Below are positions 21,950-36,941 of a stretch of 64,000 nucleotides of DNA, piece after piece (position 1 is the first letter of the stretch; each line of letters starts with the position of its first letter). This stretch comes from Dermatophagoides farinae. Lineage: Eukaryota > Arthropoda > Arachnida > Sarcoptiformes > Pyroglyphidae. The position numbers and the translations under genes were made by a program. The notes beneath the pieces were generated by a model. That model saw only the letters and a list, made by a program, of their open reading frames with translations. It ran no database searches and was not told where the DNA came from. The stretch lies in NCBI RefSeq assembly GCF_024713945.1, contig NC_134681.1, positions 3,026,001-3,090,000 of the forward strand. Reading direction: 5' to 3'.

Positions 21950-24900
21950 AGAAGATTGCAGCCACACACACACACACACACACATACGAAGAAAAACCGG
22001 CACTGAAATTTTCAACGAACCGGAAAAAATGGAAAGAAAAGTTTCGAATAACACAAAAAACCGAAAACATTCAAATTGTTGAAAAACGACGACAACGACG
22101 AACAAAAAAAAACAAAGATATGTGCAAAATGCCCACCACCACCAGTGAATAAAAATAATTGTAACAGAATTCATGTCAATTCATTCATTTGGACTTTTTT
22201 TATTTTATATTTCGAGATCCATTTTTAGTGAAACTTTTATTCTCTCGCCATTTTTCGAAATACAAAATACTGGAATGAATCAAAAGTTTTATTTCATTTC
22301 ATTTTTTTTTAAATCATAAAATTTTTTTTCAATTGAATTGTGTGTGTACTGTTTTCCACGTTGTTGTTGTTTTTGTTGTTGTTGTTGGTTTTTTTTTTGG
22401 TTTTTCATAAAAAGTTTGCAAACAAAAAAAATTGATGCAAGCAACTAAACCAAAAACCAGAATCGAGGGACAAGAATGAGAAAACTGAAAGAAGAAAATT
22501 GTCACACAATCAATGCATTATGCCACGGAATGTGTGTGTGTGTGTTTGTCATTATCATCATCATCATCGTCGACAAACATTAACATTAATAGCAGCATGA
22601 GAATCAAGAAAAATTAAATGGAAAGAACAGCAAATTTTTATTTTTCGGTCATAATGAATTCCGCACTTTATTCGTTTCTTTGGTCGAAAAAAATTTTTTA
22701 AAAATTTTAAAATGTAAATGTTGTAACTGTATTTGAAAGGCAAATTTTTTTTCCACACCTGAAAAGTGGAAAACAAAAATTGTCAACCACCAAATGTGTG
22801 ACAAATCAAATATTATGGTTATTTTCATTTCGGCGGAAATTTGTAAAAAACAAAACAAAAATGAATTTTTGAATGTTAAATTTGATTGATGATAAACAAT
22901 CAATCCAATCAATGGATTTGTGTGTGCCATTCATATCGATATGGAAATTATTCACTATCATTCGCGATGATGGTGAAAATGAATGAACAAAAATCTAGCG
23001 TTACAAATGTAAAAGTTTTCTATTTTCGACACGTTCACGTTTTTGTTCACTTTCACTTTAATTTCATTCTTTGTTGTTGCTAGAATTTGTATTGCTATTT
23101 TGCATATTTGCTTATTCGATGCTAAAATGAAAAACCCATACTGTTGTTTAATGTTTTCTGGTGAGAGAAAGAGAGAAAGAGAGAATGATAGAGAGTGAGT
23201 GAGAATTCTCATTTACATGGGCGTTATATTCGATTCGATTCGTAACTGTAATTCACTTAATTGATATTCATTAGTCAATTATTATTATTATTATTCGACG
23301 AGAATGGAATGAGAAAAGTTTTTCAGCACATGGTTTGAAACCCAGAAATACTTACGAAAAAAATTGACCGCCCACTTTTATTGTAAATCTAAATGGATGG
23401 TCCATGTGGTTGTGGTGGTGATAAAAAAAAATTAAATAGAAATGAATATAAATACTGAATAGTGGGTTGTTTTTTTCTCTTTCTCTTTTTTGCTCAAAAA
23501 TCGAAATTCGAAAAAAAGAGAGTTAAAACAATGCAAATTGTGAATGTTACAAACATACAAAAATGAATCAATGATTTTCATTTAGATTTCTGCTCTGATG
23601 ATGATGATGATGATCGACCAGTTTTTTTTTGTTGAGATGAAATCTGTTTTTTGTTGTTCAACCATGTTCCATGTGGATCACAAAAGGTCTGTTACAAAGA
23701 ATTTTGTTATCTTTTTGGAAACTTTCTTTTCCTTTGATTTCACCTTATACCTAATCATCCATCACGGTCATATATGTTTTGATGATAAAAAACAACTCAA
23801 TGTTATTGTTTTGCCTATCGATACAATCGTTATTATATTGTTATGCTCTATGAATGACTATGAATAAAAAAATTTCTTATTGAGAGAAACTCATCATGTT
23901 CATTATTATATTTTATATATATGATATATATGATTTCTATTCATATCATGTATACATCAAAACATGATAAATACACTCTTTTCCAATAGTATTTGGCCAT
24001 CATCATTAATGATTCGAGATTTTTTTTAACTATTTACATGTTTATGTATGTATGTGGGTGGGTGTGAGAAAAATTTTCAACAAAAAAATTCTTCTTATTT
24101 TCCCTACAACACATCCCTTAAATATCGTGTATGTCTATCACCTTAAGGTCTTTTAATCTACAACTATGAACACACTTATAATAAAACAACCAAAATAGAG
24201 CCTTGTATGTATAATCTGTCTGTTTTGTTTTTTTTTTTTAGTTATTTCCAATAGGTTCCATAATCAATCAATGTGTCAAACGCGAAGACTTGTATTGGAG
24301 TTTGTGTATGTGTGTGTGTGTGTGTGTTTTTTTTCAGAATATATAAGTACAAGAACAAACAACAAACAACAACAACCAACAACCAGTAAAATAAAAAAAA
24401 TAGGAAGTAAGACACGCACATGGCGCCCAGCAAAGAGAGAAAAATGCAAAGATTTTTCTGTTTTTTTTATATCGTTTTATTTCTATTTATTTTTGTTTTC
24501 TTTAAGGGAAAAAAGTTTTAGGATTTTTTCCCATGTTTCTGTTCTGTTGTTCAAGCATTGATGAACGTAAAAAACAAAAAGCAACAAAAATCAAATCAAC
24601 AAATGTAGTGTGTGTGTGTGTGTGTGTAAAACATTGGCCAAGGATAAAATATCGACGACGAATATAAAAAAAACCGCCCGGAAGATTGTAAATCTCATTT
24701 CGAAACGATTTATTTATTTCGATCGTCGTGGTCGATGTTTTGTTGTTGAGCAGTTTTTTTTTTGGTTGTTTGTTTTTTATTGGAAAAAGAAAATAAATAA
24801 ATTCGACCGTTTCAAGTACTGAATAAAATATTGCAAGATATTTAGGTTTTTTTTTGTTGGTTTTTGATTTCGTTTCATTCTTCACATTTGTACACAGTGA

Positions 24901-27466
24901 CAATTTGTAATATGAAAAAGGAAAAAAGAATTATTGAACGAAAATTATCCAACAAATTAACTTGGGTCGATTTTCTTCTGATAAAATTGATGAAAATTTT
25001 GTCAAATGATGACAAAAAAGGGTTCAAATTTTTTTCAATGATGCTAGATGAAGTTTTTTTTTCGTTGTTTTGATTTTCAACCAAAATGACAAAATGCAAA
25101 TATAATTTGTCTTAATTTAGATCAAGCACATTTTCTTTCAAGTATCACATGCATCATTATTCGTCATTGTCAGTGACGACGACGACGACGACAACAACAA
25201 CAACATCAAAATAAGCCTAATCTTTTTAAGTGAACATCTATCTATTGTTGTTGTTGATGTGATGATTCGATTATTGTCATTCGTTCCTCTCTCGCTTTAT
25301 GTGTGTGTTTCATTCAAATTTTTTCTATTGAATTAAACGTAATAGATTGGTAGAAAAAAAGATGTACATACTCTTTTCTGTTTGTTTTTTGAAAAATTCC
25401 TTTGAAACAACAAACATGAACGATGGTGTCGGCTCTTTTCTGTCCTGTCCGAAAGGATGTTCCAAACTGAAACGTTTTTTTCTTTGAATGTTGATCAATT
25501 CATGATTGATTTTTGTTTGTTTGTTCAAAATATTTTTCCAAAATTTATTACATCAAGTTGTTCGATGACAACGAAAAAATGATCAATTTTAATTGTTTCA
25601 AATTCTTATCACAAAAGAAGATCAATTTTTTTGTCTTTGAATTACAAAACATGATAATGATACACAGGAGAGAAAAATTAATTAATTAATTAATTGAATT
25701 GATTACGATGCAAGAAAACAGAAACATAGAAAAAACGAGATAACTATGACAATTGGTAAAAGTGAATTGGTGTATTTTTTCATTTATCAAATCACGGTAA
25801 ATCGTTGTTGTCGTTTTGTGACAATGTAAATGTATTAATGAATGCTGAATTCGGTTCGAATTGGTGCGATGAATGAATTGGTGATAAAACAAACAAAAAC
25901 CAAAACCAAAAAAACAAAAAAAAACCGAAAAATCGATCAATCTTGAAACAGAATGAAAAAAAGTTTATTGTCGATTCTTTCTTTGTGTGTGTGTGTGCGA
26001 GTGAGTGTGTTTGTGGACAATGGAAACAGACCAAAAAACATTTGTTCAATTCTAAATGTTTACTATTTATGTGATAATTATGTGTGTGATTGAATTTAAT
26101 GCAAAAATTTCATGTTTAACGCATCAAAATGATTGACGAATTGTTCAGATTGCAAACACACACAAAGATTGAATGAAATTTTTTGTTCAATAACAAAAAT
26201 AATGGTGAAATGCAAATGACCATGTCACATACACATGAATAAAATTTGTCATTTATTTTTATTCAAAACCAAAAGATAATTCATAATCGATTTAGAATTG
26301 ATTGATGAATCAAAAGAAGAAAAAGAATTAATAGAACCACCACCATTACCACCAATTGTGTAATCATCTAATGATTGATCGATCGATTGAAGAATAATGG
26401 CCAAAAAATGAATGAAAGACGAATATAAAATAAATGAATAAATAGCCCAATTGATAAGTGTTGATGATACGAATTGATGACAGACAAACAAACAAACAAA
26501 CAAAAACAAAACAAATTCTAATTGGAACAAAGCATGTGCGTTTTTGATGATGATGATGATGATGGTGCTACATCCTCATCGATGGATGCCAACCAGATAA
26601 CTGGCTGCCGGTTTAGTGGTTTACTATTTGCGAAAAGAGAGAATATTCTTGATTCTCAATTTTTTCTAATGGAACCATATACACACACACACACAGACAC
26701 ATATAACATATCCTACTACTCTTTCTCTTTCTCTCTCTCTCACACACACACACATTTGTCTAAGGTCTGTCTGTTCCAACAACATTTATGTTATTATCAT
26801 CATCATCATCATCATCGTTGTGTAGTTAGTGTATGAGCAAAACATCCATATAACAATAACAACAAAAAACGCTGCAACTCAAACTGCAGTAGCCAACATT
26901 TATTTTCTGATGGTATTTTGGCGTCGTCTCCATAGAGAAATTTCTATTCATTCAATCATTGAAATTCTGTTTGGTCTTTTTTTCTTAAAAAAAAGTTTTT
27001 CTGCATCATTAAATGGGCATCTGATCAACAGAAAAAATTACCTGATTTGAAAAATTTTTTTCACTACTGAATTCATAGCTACAAATTTTGTTTTTCTAAA
27101 ACTGTAAGAAACCGTGTGTATGTGTGGAAAAGAAAAAACTTTTTTCCCTTCAAAAAAAAATTATCATGTGTGTAAATAATACAAAAAAAAAAACAAAAAT
27201 CTATTACAAATCTGCTAGATAGATAGATTCTAAATGGAATGATAAAGACCTTAAAACACAAACACATGCGGAATAAAATTGAATAAAAATCATTTCGATG
27301 ACCACAACAAACAAACAAACGAAATAACCAAATTCCAAGCCCATAAATATTACATCATCATCTAGCAATGAAGATTTTGCTGTTACTAGTTGGTTATTAT
27401 TATTGGTCATCATTATTGTAATATTATGGTGATCAAGAAAAGAAAAAAAAATTTTCTTTCAATTCT

Positions 27467-27493
27467 CATGATCATGATCATGATCATGATCAT
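27467..27493. repeat. (CATGAT)n self-complementary tandem repeat
   Basis: Four and a half copies of CATGAT. The unit is its own complement in register, so 27468-27493 is a perfect 26-bp palindrome that could extrude as a cruciform. Confidence 0.85.
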
Positions 27494-30400
27494 CATCATA
27501 AAAACAGTGTTGATAGTGGTAGAATCATATAAATTCCAATAATAATCATAATAATATATGCTATATGGTATATATCCACATTTTTCTATATATTTTGATT
27601 ATTGTCAATATTTATAAATCGAAATATTATAATGACAGTTTTTCTCTTTTTGGACTGTCTATTTCTTTCTTTTTTTTTGTTTCGCTCTTTCTTTTTTGTC
27701 TCGTTTGGTTATTATCTAGAATGGTCTTTTGCTATCATTTTTACAATGTGACCACAACAAACAAACAAACGAAAACAAGATGGACATATAAAAAATAATA
27801 CATGTGTGCATGTGTCCGTGTGGGTGTGTTGAATAGTAATAGGAGAAGAACGAAAAAATTCAAATATGTCTATATATTTATTGCCAAAAAAAAACTTAGA
27901 TCATCATATAACCTAATAAATGGTTGCGAATACGAATTTTTTCGGATAAAAATGCTATTTAGAAAGAAAAAGAGATGAATAGAAGCAAAATATATGTGGA
28001 AATAAAAAGAGAAAGAAAGTGAGAGAGAATAACAAAAGAAAAGAAGTGAAAAAAACTTTAGGCAAATTGATGATCGAACATACATACATAACTCTGAAAC
28101 ATACACACACACAAAACAACAACAATTGAATCGATGTCCACGATGCTGATGATGATGGAGCCCAAAAGAATTGCTTGAAGCTTCTCCTCGTCATCATCAT
28201 ACGCATCAATGGCTTCCAGGCTTTGACTTTACATTATACGTGTATGTGTGTGTTTAGTTCCGTCAGTATTCTAAAACGAAAATCGTTTGATCATTACCCC
28301 AATCAACCCCCGCGCGAATAAAAAAAAACGGTATTCCATTGCATTATTGTGTATGTGAATATGGATGTTCCATTATCCTTTGAAAAAAGTATATGTGTAT
28401 GGATGTGTTTTTTCCCAAGCATTCCCATTCACCAACAACAACAACAAAAAACCGATAAAAGTCAGTTAGTTATTCAAATGTAGGGCGGTGATGATAGTGA
28501 TGATGGTTGGTGGTTGGTAGAGTAAAAAGCAGCAAATTATGGAAACAACATTTTTTATATTTTATTCCATTTTCTCTCTCTCTCTCTCTTTTTATTTATC
28601 TCTCTGTATCCACATCCAAATTGACTAACCGATGAATTGATTTTATCTTTTTCGTTTTGCTGGTGCCAGCGTTTGAGTGTGTGAATCAACAAACAAACAA
28701 ACATTTTAGAGAGGAAAAAACGGAAAAAAATTCCTGTTCTATTGGCCTACATATATGATGTTCTCAAAATTCTTTGACATTTTATTTCCTGTTTGATCAC
28801 AACAATGTTTTCATATGCAATAGCTAGCGATGGCCATAGAGCCCGAATATCTGACCGAATGTGAGAAAAAATTGATGAAGAAATGAAAAACTGTGAAGAT
28901 AACAATTAGATTATTAATAATATTTCTACTTCTTTTTATTTTTGTTATTGGTTGGTTCAAATCATTTGTTTCTTCTTGTGTATTATTTGCTTGATACTCC
29001 AATTCATTGTATTGATTCTTGCTGTGTTCGGTATTTGGTTATCTCATTTTACTTTATTCTATTTATTATTCGATTTCATTTCTCTCTTGTTAGTTGAGAA
29101 ATTTGAGTCATGAAAAATTGCTCAGTTTTCTCATTTTTTTCAGTGTTCAGACTTTTAGCAATTTTTTTCTCCTATCGTATCCGTTATATTTAAGCCAACA
29201 ACAACAACGTTTTCAACGGTTTTTGATTCATTTCTGAAAGTAAAAAATGAAAAAAAAAATAAAGAACGTATCCAATTTTTATCAGAGACAGAACAATTAC
29301 TACCAAAACGAACACATTTTTTATTTTAGCCATCCAAGTGTTAAGTGTTTTACTATTAATGGTTTTTCATTCGAATTCTATAAATTCATTCGCATTTTTT
29401 TGTTGTTGTTGTTGTTGTTGCTTTTAATATTTTTCGTTTACTCTCATGCTTTTTTTGCCCATTGGATAAAGACAAATCAGAGAATAAAAAGTGAGAAAAG
29501 AAAAGAAAAATTAATGTCTTTACACAGTGCACGCACGCAAAAATTCTTGATCTGGATTCTGCGGTTTCAACAATCTCGAATTCTATTTTTCATCAAAAAG
29601 TATTGTTGTCATGGAAAGCATCCGCAGTTTGTTCCACTAGATGGAAGTAGAAAAAAAACAATTTTCAAAATCCTACGATATACGAAATGCATGGAAATGC
29701 ATTTTCTTCGCCACACATCATTGATGACCGATCGAAAAAAAACGATCGATTTATAACGGTGTGTTTGTGAGCCATTACAAAAAAACATTTTATTTTTTGG
29801 CTGCATCACCTCGCATTAAAGTTGACGCAAGTTTTTTTTTTGTTATTGTTGAATGATCAGATTGGCAATAAAAAGCCATTTCGATTTGAATGCATTTTCA
29901 TTTGGTGCACAAGCAAAAGAATTTACTGTGTGTGTGTCTATACATTCAATCAATCAAATCTGTTGTTATTTGTCGATATGGAAAAAAACAACAGCAACGA
30001 CAACGACATTGAAATGATTCAAATCAATCATTTTTCAAATTTCAATTTGATCGATTTGCTAGTATTTTTCAATATATCATCTCTAATATTCATTGATGTA
30101 AATTTTTCATCATCATCAAGAGAAAAATTCAAAATGGATTTTGTTTTTGAAAAATTGATGCCAGACAATTTTTTCATCATCATCATCGTTGTTGTTGGCC
30201 ATGCAAACATTATTTGATGATTGATTTTTTTTTGCTTTTTTAGCGATGGTTGTTGCTTGATGTAGTTGTGATGAAAAATACATTTTTCTAAAATCAGACT
30301 GAAATAGCTAATTTATTTATTTATTTTGTTCCATATTTAAAAGACCAAAGACAAAAGTAAATCTTTTTTTCAAATTTTCAATGAGAAAAACAATATATTC

Positions 30401-31337
30401 TGTGTGCATGTGAATGAATTGAACTTAACAAATAGAAAAAACTTTTCGGATTCTTTTTAGATTTGATTTTTTTTTGTTGTTTCTCGTATTCGTACAGTAG
30501 TTTTCCGCACAAATGACACAATCGAGAGAGCGATCCACACATACGATGATCATGATGATGACAACAAGCTGGCGAAAAGGGCAGCTTAATCAATCATTTT
30601 TCTTTCCTATTCGTCGACTGTTACAGGATCGGTACAATATTTATGTAGTTTTATTTTTCATAATTTCTGGTTGTTTTGTTTGTTCATTTATCGACGACAA
30701 CCACGAAGACGATGAGGAGAAATTTATGTTTGTTTCCGCTTTTATAAATTCACATCGGACACACACACACACACATGGGTTACTGATTTTCATCAGAATT
30801 TTGTTATGCATATATGATATATAGGGTTAATATTTACCGTACATGACCGTTTGATTTATTTATTCATCCATCCCAACCAATTATTGTTATTCATCTTAAA
30901 ATCTATTCTAATTAATCTTTGGTTTTTTCATTTTTTTCCTGTTTGACCAGATTTCAAATTTGTGTTTTTTACTCTGAAAAAAATATCATTATTGGCCGAA
31001 AGTTTAGCGCGTGCAAGAATGTTTGTATGTGTGTGTGTTGGTTTTTGTGTCTATTGTCTTGGAAATGTGTTGAAAAAAACATGCGAAAAAGATAATAGAT
31101 TATTTCAAACATACAGATATTCATGCATCGTGTTTAATTTTCGTTTTGCCGTAAAACCATCGTTTTTATCAATTTATTGATCCTCATTTATATTTAATAT
31201 TTACTATAAAGCCTTTTTTCTTCCACAGCAATTTCCATTTTCAGATAATCGTCATTTATTTTCCGGTTCGACTCCAATTTGAAACAACACTTTTGATGGC
31301 ATTATTTTATTGCACGGTCATCAGCCATGTGTCATTC

Positions 31338-31362
31338 TCATGATCATGATCATGATCATGAT
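31338..31362. repeat. (CATGAT)n self-complementary tandem repeat, second site
   Basis: Four copies of the same hexamer as at 27467, running into a GAT tract. 31338-31361 is a perfect palindrome. Confidence 0.85.
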
Positions 31363-34300
31363 GATGATGAACGAAAAAATGGACAAATGAATTACCATCA
31401 TAAATCGTTAATCGACCAACAACAACAATATGATGATGATGATGATGATGATTAAATCGATTTGATTCTTTTTCATTTCATTCATTGAATCCGTCAAAAT
31501 CAGACAATAAAAATAAAACTTTTCTTCCAGACAGACGTATAGAATTTATTTTATTGATTCTAAATCAGAAAGTATATTGGTTCCTTGGTTCCAAAAAGAC
31601 ACTGATGATGATGTAGAAAATATGTTTTTTCGTCTTTGGACCATAATTCTGGTTTTAGCTATTTATGGATATCCGGATTTTTTTTTCATTGTCGATTCAA
31701 ACTTCTTGATCTATATCGCTCTTTTATTATTTTGATTGATGTTCATCTCATTATCATCGATACATTCAATTGAGCCAATTGTTATTTTTTCGGTAATATT
31801 TCTCTTTCTCTCGTTTTTTTCAGATCGTAATTGGCCTGGCTATTTGAGTTTGTTAGTTGTATATCACTATATTCCATTGTTGTTGTTGTTGTTGTTTTTC
31901 TCGCTGAATAATAAAGGTTTTTTTTCATGCATGTGAATGTGATAATGTTGTTGATAATATCTGTATTTTGGATGATTGAATGATTGATTTATGTTTCTAT
32001 TATTCATTTCTCGTCTATTTTTCGCTGATTTACTCGAAAAATTTCTAGTTGTTGGCTCTCGAAACAATACCGATTTCGGTTTCTCAAACATAATTTACAT
32101 ATGTATCATATTGTTATTGTTAAGACTAATGCAAGATTATGTCGTACCCACACACACACACACACACAATCAGAAAAAACAAAAGTTTTTGTTTTTTGTC
32201 TTTACAAAATTCGTTCATTGTGAACCCGAAATGCCAAGATAGCATTTATTTATTTATTGTTAATAGTCATAATTAATTATATGATATGATTATGGCAAAG
32301 ATAGAAAGAGAATTTATTATGAAATTGGAATCATTTTTCATCATCATCATCATTTCAAAATATAACCCAAAGATTTCTAACACAGGCCTAATGTACTGAA
32401 ATTGATGATTATGATGATGAGACATTTGGTTTTTTTTCGCCTGAAACACACACACACACACACACACACACAAATGGCTTCAGGGTTATAGTCATCGTAA
32501 TCATTGAAGAAATAAATGAAAATCATCCATTTCTAGAGAATCAGAATTCTGTCCATCTTTTCGTTTCCTTTTCTTTAGATTTAAATCAACCCGGATGATG
32601 ATGATGATGGGAAACAATAAATGGATTTGTAGAATGAATTCTCAATTCTGGTTATTTTTGCTGACCAAAGAAAAAACTGAGGGAGAGAGAAAAAATTGAA
32701 TTTGTCTTCTACTAACCATATAGAATATAAGGGTAGAAAAATAACGATTTTTCTTTTCTTGTTTTTTTTCAATTTGTCGTCGTTCGTGGTCATTATATAA
32801 CGATGATGATGAGGATTTTGAAATGATCGTTTCCTCATCATTAGCAGTAGTAGTGTGGTCCATTCAAATTCAAAGTGTATGAGTGAGTGAATGAATGAAG
32901 ATCCCGATGCGGACAAGATTTCAGCAAAATTCTTGGATCGATAATTTCGGACAACAGCAACTGACTATATATCAATTTCATTTTTCAAATTAAATGCATA
33001 AAAATTTCAAAAAAAGGATTTCGGTGGTTAACTTTTTCGTTTTTTTGCAAAAAGATTTGCTCAGTGGTCAGTGATAATGATAGAAAAAAGATGTTTGCTT
33101 GACACACACACTCGCACACTGATGACATACAATTAAATGATTTATGTTTTTTTTTCTTTTGCGAAAATTTTTTTTGTTTGTTACATTCAATAACAAAAAC
33201 GAAAGAATCATGTCAATTGCCCCAAAAAAACACAAGATCAAAAGATTTACAAAAAAAAAAAAAAAAACAATGATGATAAACGATGGCGAACTGCACACTA
33301 GTTGATGTTGTTTTTCAGTAGAAAACTTTATTTCTGACCACCAAACAAAAGATTGGTTTGAACTTTTTTCTTTTTTGATCTCTAAACCCAGAAGATCATG
33401 AAATCAGAATCATCTATCTACGAATGGATCCTACATACATTACGTAAGTAAAACTTTGTCGTTTCAAATGGTTAGATTTTCCAAAAAAAAACAAAAAAAG
33501 TTTCGACATTTTTCGACGCAATCGTTTTTTTGTGGTTATTGCAAATGCATAACATCATTATTATACAATGAAAAATTGTTTTTTTTTGTTGTTTCGATTT
33601 TTGTTTTATGATTCACAGTGTGGTCATCATCATCAATTCTAGTTTCGAAAAAAAAACTGAAAAATGTTTTTTTTTTGTTTTCAATTTCCAAATCTTCACG
33701 CTTGGCGGTCGATCGTGTTTTATTCGTTTTTTGCATTTCATCACAACCACCAGCACCACCGTTTCGAAAAACAGTCAGACTAGATCATCAGATACAAAAA
33801 AAAAATGAAATAAAATAAAATTTGTTTCCGGTTTTTTTCGCCATCATTTTTCTCATTACCGGTTTGAACTAGAACTAGAAAAAAAAAGATAACCCGACCA
33901 CTAGAAAAGAAAAGAAAAACGAAAAAAATCAAGCTAAAACAACAAACAAAAAACCACCACCAGCAGACATACTATGATTGCAATTAATATTGATAACATC
34001 TTCATTCATTAATGAATTGAAACAAAACTAAGAGAAAAAACCATGATGCTGGTACAGAATCAAGAAGAAGAAGAAGAAGAAGAATAAAAATTTCCACTCA
34101 CACAACCAACGACCAAAATCAATCCGGTTATCTCATTCAATTTGTTTTGTTTTGTGCACAAAATGAAAACAAAACAAAAAATTCAATTAACATCCAAGAC
34201 AGCATCATTATTATTAATTCTTCTTGGAAGCAAAAATTTTTGTTTTTTACCAACAATTTTTTTTGAATTCGTTGCTTCTGCTGCTTTGATTTAATTTCAA

Positions 34301-36149
34301 ACCATACCCTCTGCCACAACACAATTTTTTCCCAGAAAAAAATGATGATATCGCCATTTCTTTTTCATCTTATAATTTTTTCAGCAAAAAAAATCTGATA
34401 ATCGACATGAATGAATAACACAGATAAGCAGAACCACTTAACAAGAATAAATGAATGTGGAAAAAAAATATTATAAACATCACCAATAACACGGACTAAC
34501 TAACTTTGGTTTTTCGCTCGAATAAATTGAATCATGAAAAAGATTTTTACAGGAAAACTAATCATCATCACCAATGGAAAAATCTGAAGAAAATCTTTAC
34601 GAAAGTTACAGAACACAACTTGAATCGGTTCCATAAGAAATTGTGTCATTTTCAAACTTGAAAGAAAAAGAAAACTAATCATCATCATCATCATTATGAT
34701 GATGACGATGAGAATCTTCATAATCAGAACATCAAATATACACAGTCGGTCTTGAAAATGAAAATTTGTTTTTTCTTTTCGTTTTCAATTACATCCGCGT
34801 TTTTGTTTCATTCAAATCTACATTATTTTATTCATTTTTTTTCTGTTTGCCAAAGTTTTTTCTCTATTTTCTCTGTTTGTTTGTCAATTTTCGCTTTGTC
34901 ATGAAGAATTCAAAAACAAACAAATGAAAAAGACAAAAGAAGAAAAAAAAAGAAAAATTTATACTTAAAAATTTGCCTCTGTATCCAGAACAAAAAAAAA
35001 ACTTTTTCATCCAAATTTCACCTTATTTGCAGCATCAGAATCAAAATCGGAATTGTGAAGAGAAAAAAAATATTTTAATACCAACAACAATACGTGCAAG
35101 TCAAGCGTCAACAACAAAATAAATGTTCTGCACGAATACGGAATAGGGAATAAAAAATAATCAAACCCGGAATGAAGTGAAAAAAACTACTAATTCGATT
35201 CAAATTGTACGAATTTTTTTTTGTAAATTTAAATTTAAATCATTCTATGTGTGTGAGTGTGTGTGTGATTTTCATTTTGATGAACAACAACAACAACAAC
35301 AACAGTAGCGGCAGAAAAAAAAACCGAAGAGTTGAAATGAAACGCCATGCATAAATAATTTCCATTTTCATTTTCTTTTTCACTTTTTGAACAATATTTA
35401 TTTATTTTACTCTGTCTGGCCATTTCAATCAAAGATAAAATTAGTTTTTTTTTGTTTTCTCCAAGTGTTTTGATTGAAATGAATTTTTTTTCCTGAATTG
35501 ACAAATTTTCGAGCTGAAAAAAAATAACTAACCATTCAAACAGACGGAATATTCACGTTTCCTATTTATTCGTCTAGGTAAACTGGCGTTCAAGAATAAT
35601 TATCCATTACATTATAAATATTACCAACAACAAGCAGATACAAAATGTTTTCAAAGTATCTTTTTGTTGTTGTTGTTGTTGTTGTTGTTATAAAATATCC
35701 ATTTCTATTTCTAGATTCTGTCTGTTTCCAGTTTGTTTGTCAAAAATAGAAAAGAATTTACAATTACTTTCACACACACACACATATATTCAAATACTAC
35801 ATTCACTAGATATATAAATTTGAATATCAATGACAATAACACACACACACACACATTTTCAAACATCAACATCGATTTTGACAATGTGGAAATTATTATT
35901 ATATATAACGAAAATATTATAGCTAGTGAAAAAACCAAATTAATGTAACTAGAGTATTGGATGAATGAATGAATGAATGAATGGTTGAAAAATAAATTTC
36001 CATTTCATTTTATCGATTGAAACATCATGATGATCATCTCAATGAGTTTTTTTTTCTTCCGGATGTTTCATGTGATCAAGATAATGGCGGCAATGATGGA
36101 AATATAAATGCATTATTATTATTATGTCTAATTATCATTTGAATAGTTT

Positions 36150-36153
<4 letters not shown>

Positions 36154-36185
<32 letters not shown>
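36154..36185. repeat. (AC)16 microsatellite
   Basis: An uninterrupted AC run in the intergenic spacer. Confidence 0.9.
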
Positions 36186-36187
<2 letters not shown>

Positions 36188-36878
36188 AAACACTTTCCTA
36201 TAACAAAATTCGTGAAAACTAAATAAGATTGAGAGAGAAAAACGTTCTTTTTCTGTCACATTCACATATTCAGCATGTTTGTTTGTAAATTACTTGAGAG
36301 AGAAAAAAAAAGTGTTGAGCTAGCTAATTCTTTTTTAGGGTAAATCTGCTAATTAATAAATATCAGTTAAGCTAATCTAGCTTATTGCTGTCTCTTGTTT
36401 TTTCCGATAAAATGAATATAATATCGTCGTTCATTCATTTCCTTTTCCTCATTTTTGTCACGGATTCATAAATGGCGTAATCGCGTAAGACTCGATTTTT
36501 GTGATTCGGCTCTGTTTGGCATGATTATCAGTCATGATTACCAACGAACCAACCAACCAACGAACCAACCACCATTACTATACAATATTTTTTGTTCATG
36601 TCAATGTTGTATGATTTGATGCTCAATGAACATCACACATAGACATTCAATGTTCATTGAATAACCCAAAAAACGACGACGACGTCGTTGTTCATAGCTT
36701 TTTCTTTCTTTTTTGACCAAATTTTTCTCTGATTTCTTGAACAGCAGCCATACATGACTAAAGTTCCATGTGACACTCAAATCAATGTGTGTGTCAGGCG
36801 CTAGAAATTTGCCGTTCAATTTTTACTTGTATTTGTCAGAGCCGATGCTCAGTTTAGATCGCGTTGATTGTTATTTTT

Positions 36879-36941
36879 GCTCGCTCTTGCTTCTTATTCT
36901 ACTACTATTACTCAGATAAGAATACAACAGGAAGAGCGAGC
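36879..36941. other. 63-nt imperfect hairpin
   Basis: The outer arms GCTCGCTCTT (36879-36888) and AAGAGCGAGC (36932-36941) pair perfectly. An inner stem, TTCTTAT with ATAAGAA, closes a loop after an asymmetric bulge. Size and shape resemble a small-RNA precursor, but the bulge and the lack of expression data leave it undecided. Confidence 0.35.

Noticed and set aside
26249-26518. Minus-strand frame ending in a Gly/Ser/Asp-rich tail
   Set aside because: Its codons look gene-like at the end, but the first half derives from a TTTG repeat, there is no ATG, and nothing is recognisable. Not enough to call.
29247-29756. 169-codon plus-strand frame with ATG
   Set aside because: It includes poly-Leu from a TTG microsatellite and has no domain, splice context or recognisable composition. 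Most likely chance in AT-rich DNA.
31262-31275. GGTTCGACTCC, resembling a tRNA B box
   Set aside because: The flanks do not form a T-stem and there is no acceptor stem or anticodon arm around it.
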